Source: Roseomonas sp. KE2513 (lineage in GTDB: Bacteria > Pseudomonadota > Alphaproteobacteria > Acetobacterales > Acetobacteraceae). From it: 64,000 nt of DNA. Below are positions 29,213 through 38,500 of this stretch, in pieces. Location: NCBI RefSeq assembly GCF_016107305.1, contig NZ_RCVR01000001.1, forward strand, positions 404,443 through 468,442, in the 5' to 3' direction. Position numbers and translations under genes: made by a program. The stretch's first letter is position 1, and every line of letters starts with the position of its first letter. The notes under the pieces are model-generated. The model was not told the origin of the DNA. It was given only the letters and a program-made list of their open reading frames with translations, and searched no databases.

Positions 29213-29408
29213 CGGTATTGCTCGGCTTCAGGGCGGCGGCTCGATGGGCGGGCGGTTCGGGCGGCAGGGCTTCTGCGCGCTCCAGCAGGCGCAGCCCGGC
29301 GCGGACGACTTCGCTGGATGTCTGATAGCGGCCGGAGGCGACGAGGCGCTCGACGAACCGGCACAGTTCCGCCGTCAGGGCGACATGGAGGCTGTGTTGG
29401 GCTGGCAT
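29193..29408 (-). CDS. ParD-like ribbon-helix-helix antitoxin (orphan)
   Basis: A 71-residue protein with a ParD/CopG-like N-terminus: HVALTAELCRFVERLVASGRYQTSSEVVRAGLRLLE, given here as the stretch at residues 6-41. ParD binds DNA by its ribbon-helix-helix and neutralises ParE. No parE lies next to it; instead its 3' end overlaps the start of the five-PAS kinase gene by 20 bases, so the two are probably cotranslated. An upstream GTG at 29417 is an alternative start. It may be an orphan antitoxin turned regulator of the kinase gene. Confidence 0.75.
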   Translation of the reverse strand: MPAQHSLHVALTAELCRFVERLVASGRYQTSSEVVRAGLRLLERAEALPPEPPAHRAAALKPSNTDEQPQG

Positions 29409-29417
29409 GGCGCGCAC

Positions 29418-29791
29418 TTAGGGGATGTCCCCAGAGGGTGTCACCATCTGTCCACCCACCAATGTCCGCGAGGTGGAGGCGTGCGGCAATCCTGCCACAT
29501 ACAGGCTAGCTTTCGGCCACCGTTAACGGGGTTGGCCGGCCAGCAGGGATGGCCCACCTGCAACGGCTCCCCCCAGTGCCGCGCCAAAGCTGGCCCCCTC
29601 AGGCACAGCGGTAAGCCACGGCCGACCAAGCCTGGAGCCGCGCAAAGCTGGCTATCCCGTTGAGCGGACGGAGGTGGCCCGCTTTCCGGTGGCATTTGAG
29701 CGCGGCTGGTAGCTTACGGCTCTGGCACGAAACTGGCTGGTGGTAGGGTGTGCTGCCCCAACCCATACGTCTTCAGCTTTGCAGGAATTCA
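29418..29791. other. Intergenic stretch between ParD-like gene and TTT SBP
   Basis: About 370 bases between divergent genes, presumably holding both promoters. No RNA gene or domain-bearing frame was recognised. Confidence 0.5.
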
Positions 29792-30763
29792 ATGCTCTCA
29801 CGCCGCGCGCTTCTCGGCTCCGCCACTGCCGCTCTCGCCACCCCGGTCGAGGCTCAGCCGAGTTACCCTGACCGCCCGATACGGCTGGTCTGCCCTTATC
29901 CTGCGGGCGGCGCCACGGACGTGCTGACCCGGATCCTGGCGGAAGGGCTGCGCGAGCGGCTGGGCCAGCCGGTGGTGGTGGAGAACCGTTCCGGCGCGGG
30001 TGGCAATATCGGCGTGGACGTCGTCGCTAAATCCGCACCGGACGGCTACGTGCTGGGCACCGCGCCCGTCGGCAACTTCATCATCAACCCCTTCCTCTAT
30101 CGCTCAATGCCCTATGATCCCGTGCGCGACCTTACGGCGGTCTCGCTGGCTTTCGAGGTACCGAACGTTGCGGTGGTGTCGGAGAAGTTTGTCCCTGCGC
30201 GCAACATGAGGGACTTCCTGGCCTGGGCGAAGGCAAAGGCGGGCGGGGTGGTCTATGGCACGTCAGGCGTCGGCACCTCGGCGCATCTCTGCTCGGAGCT
30301 GTTGTTCAAGCGCGCGGGAGTGGAATGCACCCATGTGCCCTTCCGCAGCGCGGCGCAGGTGATCCCGGCGATGCTGTCGGGCGACGTGGACTTCGCCATC
30401 GACAATCTGGCCTCTTATGCCGGAGTGATCCAGCAGGGACAGATGAGTGCGCTGGGCATGACCACGGCCGAGCGCTGGCCGACCATGCCCCAAGTCCCCA
30501 CCATGGCCGAAGCCGGTATACCCGATTTTGTGGTCACTGCCTGGTCTGCGCTGATCGGCCCGGCAGGGCTACCGGTGCCGGTACAGGATCGGCTCTCCAC
30601 CGCCGTTCAGAGCGTGGCCGCCGATCCGGCGATCCGGCAGCGCTTCCTGATGGCAGGTGGGCAGGCGCTGGCAAGCACGCCGACCGGTGCGCGGGAGCGC
30701 ATGGATCGTGAGCGTCCGATGTGGAAGGAGATGGTGGAACTGTCTGGCGCCCGCATGGAGTAG
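29792..30763 (+). CDS. Tripartite tricarboxylate transporter (TTT/Bug family) substrate-binding protein
   Basis: A 323-residue periplasmic binding protein. Signal: MLSRRALLGSATAALATPVEAQ; then YPDRPIRLVCPYPAGGATDVL, the diagnostic opening of Bug proteins, and VVVENRSGAGGNIGVDVVAK. These bind carboxylates and related molecules and usually work with TctA/TctB membrane proteins, which are absent here, as is common since Bug genes are massively amplified. ATG 29792 has GCAGGA upstream. Confidence 0.93.
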   Translation: MLSRRALLGSATAALATPVEAQPSYPDRPIRLVCPYPAGGATDVLTRILAEGLRERLGQPVVVENRSGAGGNIGVDVVAKSAPDGYVLGTAPVGNFIINPFLYRSMPYDPVRDLTAVSLAFEVPNVAVVSEKFVPARNMRDFLAWAKAKAGGVVYGTSGVGTSAHLCSELLFKRAGVECTHVPFRSAAQVIPAMLSGDVDFAIDNLASYAGVIQQGQMSALGMTTAERWPTMPQVPTMAEAGIPDFVVTAWSALIGPAGLPVPVQDRLSTAVQSVAADPAIRQRFLMAGGQALASTPTGARERMDRERPMWKEMVELSGARME

Positions 30764-31069
30764 GCAGGGCGTAGAGTCCCGGCAGGGCTCGCCAGGGGCG
30801 CGGTTGTGCGAACACTAAGGCCGACCGGTCCCCCGAGCCCGCTTGCGCCTGGCGGGACACGAAGGACTTGCTTGGCGAAGGCGCCCTCGTAACGCCGCCG
30901 TGCCTAGCCGCTGTGACGGCTATCAGAGCTCGCCCATAGAACGAGCCTATGGAAGGGATCAGGAACTTTTAATTGTCTGATGTCCGTTTCCGTGCGGGAC
31001 TTACGTCCTCAAGCGACTGCTGCTGCGGCAAGACGCCCACAAGGGTGCTGAACCGGTGAGGAAGCGATC
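30764..31069. other. Intergenic region upstream of the 3HB-oligomer hydrolase
   Basis: About 300 bases with no recognised gene; it probably contains the promoter of the following hydrolase gene. Confidence 0.5.
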
Positions 31070-33109
31070 ATGAGTATTGCCAAGACCCTGAACTTCCTCG
31101 TCCTGACCGGCATGGTCCTGGCGCCAGTGCTTCCGGCTTCGGCCGAGGTAGCGCCTCGGCCCGAGTGGCTCCGTGTCGAGAGGCACCGCACGGTTGATGG
31201 TCGATCGGACGACCTCGTGACAGCCGGGCTGGGCGTCGCCCGCCTTCTCTCCGGCCCGGCGCCCGGCTACGCCGACCCGCGCGCGCCGATGGCGGACGAA
31301 CTGCGGCGCGCAGCCATGTTCCGCCGGGGCGATGCGGGGTTCGGCTTCGGACGCCTTTTCGGGCCGAACGTGGACACCTCCACCGGTCAGGTGCTGGAGG
31401 GCGACGGGCGTATCGCCGGTGAGGAATATCTGGCCTTCGCGAACGACCCCGGCGGTGGCGGGTCGCACAACGTGGCGATGCTGCTGCAGGTGCCGCAGGA
31501 GCTCTCGCGGGAGCGGAACTGCATCCTCGCCGTGCCGGTGAACGGCTCCTCGGCGCTGTTCCGCGACATCGTCGACTTCGGCTTCTGGGGCCTGCGCCGC
31601 GGCTGCGCCGTGGTCTACACCGACAAGGGCGCGGGCAATGGCGTCCACGACCTCGAGAGCGACACGGTGCATCGCATCGACGGCACCCGCGCCCCAGCCG
31701 CCGAGGCGGGGGAGCACGCACATTTCGCGGCGGATCTGACGCCGGAAGCACAGCAGCGGCTGCTGGCGGAGGCGCCGCACCGGATCGCCTTCAAGCACGC
31801 CCATTCCCGGCGCAACGCCGAAGCGGGCTGGGGGCAGGACGTGCTCCGCTCAATCCGGTTCGCCTTCTGGCAGCTGAACGAGCGCGCCGGGTCGGAGCGG
31901 TTCGCCCGCTCCAATACGCTGGTCATCGTGGCCGGGAACTCTAACGGTGGCGGCGCGGCCCTCTACGCCGTGGAGGCCGATGACGAGAGGCTGGTGGACG
32001 CGGTGCTCGCGGGTGAGCCCCAGGTGCAGGTCCGGCCCGACGACCGCACGGTGGTGACCTATCGCGGGCGGGAGAGGCGGAATCCCGGCAGGATGCTGCT
32101 GGACTATTTCACCTTCGGCAACCTGTACCTGCCCTGCGCCGTGCTGGCCCTGCCGGAGGACGCTCCCGCCCGTTCCGGGGTCACCCGTGCGGCTGACCGA
32201 TGCACCTCCCTGCGCGAGAAGGGACTGCTGGAGGCGAGTGACACAGCGGCGCAGGCACGCGAGGCGCTGGAGCGCGTCTATGCCTACGGCTACGACCGGG
32301 CGCTCGAGATCCTCCATGCGCACAACTACTCCGTCGTGCCGGATGCCACTGCCGCCAAATACGTCTCGGCCCATGGTCGCTACGGGGTAGAGGACCGGGT
32401 GTGCGGGTTCAGCTTCGCCGCTGTGAACGCTGAGGGGCGGCCCATGCCGGTTCCGCCCGAGGTGCTGGCCCAGAGCTTCGCCACTGCCCCCGGCGGCGCA
32501 CCCTTCGGGCCGGTGGACATCGTGAACGACCGCGACCCGACGGGCCCGCGGCGCAACGGGCTGTCGGCCTCACCCTCCACGGGTCGCCAGGACTACAATC
32601 TCGACGGCGCGCTCTGCCTCAGGGAGATGGCAGTCGGCAGCAGCCCGGAGGCGCGGCGTGTCCAGGCTGGCATCGCCGAGTTCCTGGCCAACGGCAATCT
32701 GCGTGGTCGCCCTGCCATCATCGTCCATGGGCGAATGGATGATCGCGTGCCGGTGGCCTTCTCCTCGCGCCCTTATCTTGCGCTGAACAGCCTCGCGGAG
32801 GGCGACCGTGGCAACCTGCGCTACTGGGAGGTGGAGAATGCCGAGCATTTCGGCCTCTCCGGCCCCGGCTTCGACACGCGCTTCGTGCCGCTGAACCTTT
32901 ATCTCCTGCGCGGTCTGGACGCGCTTTGGGCTCACCTCACCGTGCAGGCGCCCCTGCCACCCAGCCAGGTGGTGCGCACCGTCCCCCGGGGCGGCAGTGC
33001 GGGAACGGCGCCGCCCCTCCAAGCGGGAGCCGTACCGCCGCCGCAGGAAGAACCCGTGGCCGGAAACCGGATCGCCGTCAGCGCGGGCCGCGTCACGATC
33101 CCGGATTGA
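31070..33109 (+). CDS. D-(-)-3-hydroxybutyrate oligomer hydrolase, exported
   Basis: Cleaves 3-hydroxybutyrate oligomers, products of poly-3-hydroxybutyrate depolymerases, to monomers. The 679-residue length fits the family. A signal peptide (LNFLVLTGMVLAPVLPASAEV) indicates export to the periplasm or medium. The family core is seen in VERHRTVDGRSDDLVTAGLG, CILAVPVNGSSALFRDIVDFG and the nucleophile AGNSNGGGAAL (Ser291); a C-terminal IIVHGRMDDRVPVAFSSRPY and AEHFG supply likely Asp and His. It is followed 81 bases later by another secreted esterase. Confidence 0.88.
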   Translation: MSIAKTLNFLVLTGMVLAPVLPASAEVAPRPEWLRVERHRTVDGRSDDLVTAGLGVARLLSGPAPGYADPRAPMADELRRAAMFRRGDAGFGFGRLFGPNVDTSTGQVLEGDGRIAGEEYLAFANDPGGGGSHNVAMLLQVPQELSRERNCILAVPVNGSSALFRDIVDFGFWGLRRGCAVVYTDKGAGNGVHDLESDTVHRIDGTRAPAAEAGEHAHFAADLTPEAQQRLLAEAPHRIAFKHAHSRRNAEAGWGQDVLRSIRFAFWQLNERAGSERFARSNTLVIVAGNSNGGGAALYAVEADDERLVDAVLAGEPQVQVRPDDRTVVTYRGRERRNPGRMLLDYFTFGNLYLPCAVLALPEDAPARSGVTRAADRCTSLREKGLLEASDTAAQAREALERVYAYGYDRALEILHAHNYSVVPDATAAKYVSAHGRYGVEDRVCGFSFAAVNAEGRPMPVPPEVLAQSFATAPGGAPFGPVDIVNDRDPTGPRRNGLSASPSTGRQDYNLDGALCLREMAVGSSPEARRVQAGIAEFLANGNLRGRPAIIVHGRMDDRVPVAFSSRPYLALNSLAEGDRGNLRYWEVENAEHFGLSGPGFDTRFVPLNLYLLRGLDALWAHLTVQAPLPPSQVVRTVPRGGSAGTAPPLQAGAVPPPQEEPVAGNRIAVSAGRVTIPD

Positions 33110-33190
33110 CCGGATCAACGGTCCCAGGCGGATCGCTGCCGCACCATGGAAATCAGCAGGGCCGACGAGCCCCGAAGGGAGGATAGCCGG

Positions 33191-34837
33191 ATGAAGCGGT
33201 GGCGGATGGATCCCGTGCTGATGATACTGCCCGCGCTCGCCCTCCTGACGGGCGTGGCGGGGCAGGCCTACGCGGCCGACTGCGCGGCGCTCGCCTCCCT
33301 GGCGCTGCCTCAAGCACGGGTGGAAGCAGCGGAGGAGGTGACGGCGGGAGCGTACAGGCCGCCCAGCGGCCCGGCCCAGGAGGGTCTCCCCACCTTCTGC
33401 CGTGTGCAGGGTGTTGTCACGCCCGTGCCAGGCTCACGCATCGGCTTCGAGCTCTGGATGCCGAAGGATGGCTGGAACGGCCGTCTCCAGATGTTCGGGA
33501 ATGGGGGATACAGCTCTGCCATCTCCTATGGCGAGATGGCCGGACTCGTGCGGCGCGGCTACGCAACGCTGGGCACGGACACGGGGCACCAGGGTGACGA
33601 TCCCTCCTTCGCCGAGGGCCGCCCGGAGGCGATCGTGGACTGGGGGCACCGGGCGGTGCACGAGTCTGTCGTCCGCGCAAAGCAGGTCGTGGCGAGCTTC
33701 TATGGCAGACCCGCACGCCACACCTTCTTCGCCGGCTGCTCGACTGGCGGGCACCAAGCCATGAGCTCGGCCCAGCGCTACCCGGAGGACTTTGACGGCA
33801 TCATTGCCGGAGCCTCGGGCGGCAACCGCACCCACCTGAACGCGGGTTTCCTCTGGCAGTACCTGCGGAATCACCGCACGGGCGAGGATGCCGCACAGAT
33901 CATTCCTGCGGCAAAGCTGCGGCTGGTCGGGGACGCCGTGCTCGCTACCTGCAGAGCCGACAACGGTGCCCGGGGCGGAGGACATCCGGCCGATGCCTGG
34001 CTTAACGACCCCCTCTCCTGCGGTTTCGACCCGGCCAGCCTGCGCTGCACGGGGGAGGATGGCGCGAACTGCCTGACGGCTCCCCAGGTGGACGCCCTGC
34101 GGGCCATGCATGACGGCCCGCGCAACCCGCGCACCGGCGAGCTGATCCACTTCCCCTTTCCGCGCGGAAGCGAGAACAGCGGCGGCCCGCCGAACCTGCC
34201 GGGCTGGAGCCTCTACTGGGCGGACCCGGGCAATCCCGCGGCACCCGCCCGGGTGAACTACTGGCGCCACTGGGCAGGCTTCGGCGCGGGCTGGAACTGG
34301 TGGAGCTTCGACTTTGACCGCGCTATGGCCACGGTCGACGAGCGCCTCGCGCCGGTGATCAACGCGACGAACCCCGACCTCTCGGGCTTCCGGCAGCGCG
34401 GCGGCAAGCTGATTGCCTACCATGGCATGGCCGACCCGGTGGTGCCCTTCGCGGAGTCCATCGCCTACCATGAGCGCGTCGTGGCGGCTCAGGGCGGCGA
34501 TGAAGCCGCGGCGAGACAGCAGGTTGGGTCCTTCTATCGCCTGTTCCTGGTGCCCGGGATGGAGCATTGCCGGGGTGGCCCCGGACCTAACCAACCTGAA
34601 CTCCAGGCCGCTTTAGAGCGCTGGGTGGACGAGGGCACGCCGCCCGATCAGATCTTGGCCCACAATCGCGAGGGCAACCGGCCGGACGGGGCCGTCCGCT
34701 TCAGCCGCCCGCTCTGCCCTTACCCACAACGTGCGGTTTACGACGGGGGGGCGGCCCCAACCATGGCAGAAGGTTACCGGTGCACCCAGTTCCCAGGCAT
34801 GGCAGTGCCAGAGATTGGGACGTCGTATTTGCGATAG
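33191..34837 (+). CDS. Tannase/feruloyl esterase family protein, secreted
   Basis: A 548-residue exported esterase of the tannase family (PF07519), which cleaves aromatic esters such as gallate or ferulate esters or MHET-like compounds. Signal at residues about 6-28 (MILPALALLTGVAGQAYA). The family CS-D-HC architecture is intact: Cys183-Ser184 in GCSTGG, Asp415 in HGMADPVVP and His459-Cys460 in GMEHCRGG, with the cysteines likely forming the disulfide that joins Ser and His. ATG 33191 has AAGGGAGG 6-8 bases upstream. Likely cotranscribed with the oligomer hydrolase. Confidence 0.92.
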   Translation: MKRWRMDPVLMILPALALLTGVAGQAYAADCAALASLALPQARVEAAEEVTAGAYRPPSGPAQEGLPTFCRVQGVVTPVPGSRIGFELWMPKDGWNGRLQMFGNGGYSSAISYGEMAGLVRRGYATLGTDTGHQGDDPSFAEGRPEAIVDWGHRAVHESVVRAKQVVASFYGRPARHTFFAGCSTGGHQAMSSAQRYPEDFDGIIAGASGGNRTHLNAGFLWQYLRNHRTGEDAAQIIPAAKLRLVGDAVLATCRADNGARGGGHPADAWLNDPLSCGFDPASLRCTGEDGANCLTAPQVDALRAMHDGPRNPRTGELIHFPFPRGSENSGGPPNLPGWSLYWADPGNPAAPARVNYWRHWAGFGAGWNWWSFDFDRAMATVDERLAPVINATNPDLSGFRQRGGKLIAYHGMADPVVPFAESIAYHERVVAAQGGDEAAARQQVGSFYRLFLVPGMEHCRGGPGPNQPELQAALERWVDEGTPPDQILAHNREGNRPDGAVRFSRPLCPYPQRAVYDGGAAPTMAEGYRCTQFPGMAVPEIGTSYLR

Positions 34838-35533
34838 CAGGCGGTGCGCCGCCACCTCAAAGCCATACGCCCGACTTCTTCAGCAGCCTGTTAGTATCCA
34901 CCTGTCCGTGTCCAGGATCGCGTCGCGCCTGCAGTCAATAATGCACTTGCCTCCGACGTAGCCGTGCGTCTTGGTGAACGGTGCCGTCACCGTTTGGCTG
35001 TCGAGTATACCGCCTGGCCGGCTGACCTACTGCGGCGCCTTTCCAGCATTGGGGCAAGATCCTGGAGGGCTCTAAGCAAAAGCCGTTGGACGAAGCGCCA
35101 GAACCACTAATCGCCCGTCTGCCTTGGACCGAAGCGAATGGGCAGCATGCGTCAGCTGCTGCCTGAGCGTCCCAGGTAGCGGATCGCGTTCAGCACCTCG
35201 TGCGAGTCTAACGTGAGCTTGCAGCCCTGCTTCGAGGACCTGGGCCTCTATGGCTCGACCTCGTCTATTCCTCGTGCGCCAAGTCAGGCGGGTAGCGCTT
35301 CGCACTGCGGGTAACGTTGGTCACTTGGCAGCGCATCTCCGTGGATCGTACCTCGGCGTGGAAGCTCCTCGCCCGCACCGCGCCGAACCAACCTCCAATG
35401 GCCACTGAGCGCTTTCGTAATGAAAACAAAACAACATTTGGAAAAGTGCGCACTCCCGATTGACCTTGATCACGACTTTGTGAGTTATTCCGCACGCGCA
35501 AGTTGAAGAGCCGCGGATACGCACCCGTGACCG
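34838..35533. other. Gene-poor, lower-GC gap before the autotransporter
   Basis: About 700 bases of lower GC content than the neighbourhood, containing the transposase scrap at 34,886-35,010 and an AT-rich segment (about 35,410-35,500) that could carry the promoter of the autotransporter. No complete gene was recognised. Confidence 0.55.
34886..35010 (-). pseudogene. Decayed IS5/IS4-type transposase fragment
   Basis: Read on the minus strand the stretch gives PGGILDSQTVTAP, then TKTHGYVGGKCIIDCRRDAIL and DTDRW before a stop. This resembles the segment around the first catalytic Asp of IS5-family transposases (AGIIDSQSVKAP... GYDAGKKIKGRKRHILVDTDG). An in-frame stop lies just upstream. A short degenerate remnant only. 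Confidence 0.5.
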
Positions 35534-38500
35534 ATGCGCATGGGCACCAGCTGGAGCAAGGATTCTCAAGTGTTGAAGAGCAAAATCGTAGCGTCTCGCT
35601 CGAAGATCACTTTGCGAGTGCTCCTCGCCTCCACGGTGCCCGCACTAGCCATCCTCGCTTCGGGCGGGGCCAACGCGCAGACCGTTGTGGGTGGGAACCA
35701 GACCGTCTCCGGCAACGTGAACGGTGCTGGCAACGGCGGCTATCTCGTGCGCGGCGGTGCGAGCCTCAGCTTTTCCGATGGCACGCTCTATGGCTTCCGG
35801 ACCCGCGGTAACGACGGCTCGGGCGGTGGCGCAGGCATGGGCGGCGCAATCTTCGTGGACCAGGGCGGCGTCGCCCGCCTGAACAACATGACGGTCTCCG
35901 GCAACAGCGCGACCGGCGGACGTGGGGGCATCGGCTCGACCGGCGGCTCGATGAACGGCCTGGTAGCGCCGAGCATTGGCGCCACGGGCGTCAACGGCAT
36001 CACCTGGCCGGATAACAACTCGCTGGTTGGCGACGGCAGCGGGAACGGGCTGCCGGGCACCTATGCCGGTGACGGGCAGAACAACGCGAACGGCATCGGC
36101 GGCACCGGCGGTACCGGCGGCAGGGGGCAGTCCGGCTGGTCGAGCAACCCGCCCCTGGAGTCTGACAAGGATGAAGCGGCTTTGGCAGTCGCCTCCCTTG
36201 CAGCGCAGGTCGTGGCGCTCGGGGCCGAGGCCATCGGCGCCGGCGCGAATCCCTTTACTGCCTCCATCGTGGTAGGCCTTGCCGCACAGCTCGTGCAGGC
36301 CGGGATCGACGCGGCGAGCGCGGGAATCGCGTTGGACAACGCGATCTCGGCACTCACCCGCTGGAACGATGCGAACAATCGCGGTCAGTTCGGCCTGGGC
36401 GGTGACGGCGGAGCGGGCGGCTATGGTGGCACTGGCTCGACTGGCTTCGGCGGCGGGGCCGGCGGCACCGGCGGCACCGGCGGGGCCGGGGGCGGCGGTG
36501 CCCGCGCGGGCCTGGGTGGTGAAGGCGGCGGCGGCGGCGAGGGCGGCTTCGGTGCCGGCGGTGGCCGCGGCGGTAACGGCGGCAGCGGTGCGCTGACTGG
36601 CGCAGCCGGCGCGGGCGGCGCGGGCGGCTTCGGTGGTGGCGTCGGCAGCAACGGCACCGGCCTGGGCGCCTCTGCCTCCATCGGTGGCGGCGGCGGCTCT
36701 GGCCTGGGCGGCGCGATCTTCGTTCGTGATGGCGGCACGCTCATCATCGAGGGCGACACCACCATCGGGCGGAACCGCGTTGTGGGAGGCGGCAGCCTGA
36801 ACCGCGGCGTCGCAGGCGAGGCGGCCGGTTCGGACATCTTCATCATGCGGGGCGCCGATGTCCGCCTTGAGGCGGGCACGGGCAAGACGATCACCATCGA
36901 TGGCTCGATCGCCGATAACAGCGCGGCCAGCCTCGGCAGTTCGTCCATCCAGAGCGGCGAAGGCGCCGGCATCACCATCGGGCGTGGCTTGACCGTCCTT
37001 AACGGCCAGAACACCTATACGGGTGTCACGCGCATCGAGACCGGTGGCATCCTCCAGGCGCAGGATGGGGTTGGCATCAACGCGGACAGCAACATCACCT
37101 TCGCCGGCGGCGTGCTCCAGACGAGCGGCCTCTTCAACCGCTTCACCGGCAGCGATCCCGACGAGGTGCAGTGGGCAGGTTCCGGCGGCTTCGCCTCCTC
37201 CGATGCCGCGGGCCTGCGGGTCGTGCTCAACGCGGGCATGCGCCTGACCTGGGGCGCGGACGGGTTCGTGCCGGCCGGCAGCGCCCTCATCATCGGCGCG
37301 CCGACGGCAATCGGAGATGTCGTATTCGTCAACGCCATCGATCTCGCCGGGGCGATCCGCACGATCCAGGTCGTCGCGAACGCGGACGGGACCACCCGCG
37401 CCTATATTGACGGCGTACTCTCGAATGGTGGGCTGCAGGTCGTGGGCGATACCCGCCTGACGCTGCGGGGCGCGAACACCTTCTCCGGCCAGGCTGGCAT
37501 CGCGTCCGGGGCGACCGTCGCGCTCGAAGGCGCCGGCAGCCTGGCGAGCGCCGGGCGGGTCGTCGTGGACGGGAAGCTCGACCTTTCCGCCACCAACGAC
37601 TCCCGTCTCCGCAGCCTGGCAGGGACGGGCACCACGAGCCTCGGCGACCGGACCCTTACCCTGACCGCCGCCGGCGACACCTTTGCGGGCGTGGTCTCCG
37701 GGACCGGGGGCGTCCGTGTGGCCGCGGGCACCGAAACCCTCACCGGTGTGAACAGCTACACCGGCGAGACCCATATCGACGCCCCTGCCACGCTTCGCCT
37801 CGCGGGTCCCGGCAGCATTGCGGCCAGCGCCCGCGTCACGACGGACGGCACTCTCGACATCGCCGCCACCAACGCGGGTGCATCGATCCAGACCCTGGCC
37901 GGCACCGGCGCCGTCAATCTCGGCAACCGTACGCTGAGCCTGACGCAGGCGGCCGACACCTTCGCGGGTTCCATCGGTGGCGCCGGCGGTGTGACCGTCG
38001 TCGCGGGAACAGAGACGCTCTCGGGCGTGAACACCTACACGGGCGAAACCCGCATCAATAACGGCGCCACGCTCGCGCTCTCCGGGAACGGCTCTATCGC
38101 CCGCTCGGTGCACACCGTTGCTGACGGCACGCTCGACATCGCCGCCACGACCGCTGGCGCCTCGGTGCGGAGCCTGACGGGGAACGGGCAGGTTCAGCTC
38201 GGCGAGCGCGATCTCCGTATCACCGCGGGGCCCGGCGAGACCTTCGCCGGCGTCATCACCGGCACGGGCGGCGTCGCGCTGACGGGTGGCGTCCAGGCCC
38301 TCTCCGGGCAGAACACCTACACGGGCGCAACGCGCGTGGACGGTGGTACTCGCCTTTCCCTGCTCGGGCAGGGCTCGGTCGCCGGTTCGGCGGGCGTTCA
38401 GGCAGACGGCGTGTTCGACATCTCGGGGACGACGGCGGGCGCCTCGGTCCGCACCCTCTCCGGCACGGGCCGGACAGAGCTGGGTGACCAGCGCCTGACC

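Noticed and set aside
35072..35305. Minus-strand 77-codon frame upstream of the autotransporter
   Set aside because: Arg/Ala-rich with no family match in a decayed region; could be a scrap but cannot be supported.
35645..38113. Minus-strand open frame of 822 codons opposite the autotransporter start
   Set aside because: Low-complexity Ala/Arg/Gly sequence, antisense to a gene with clear signal peptide and passenger repeats.
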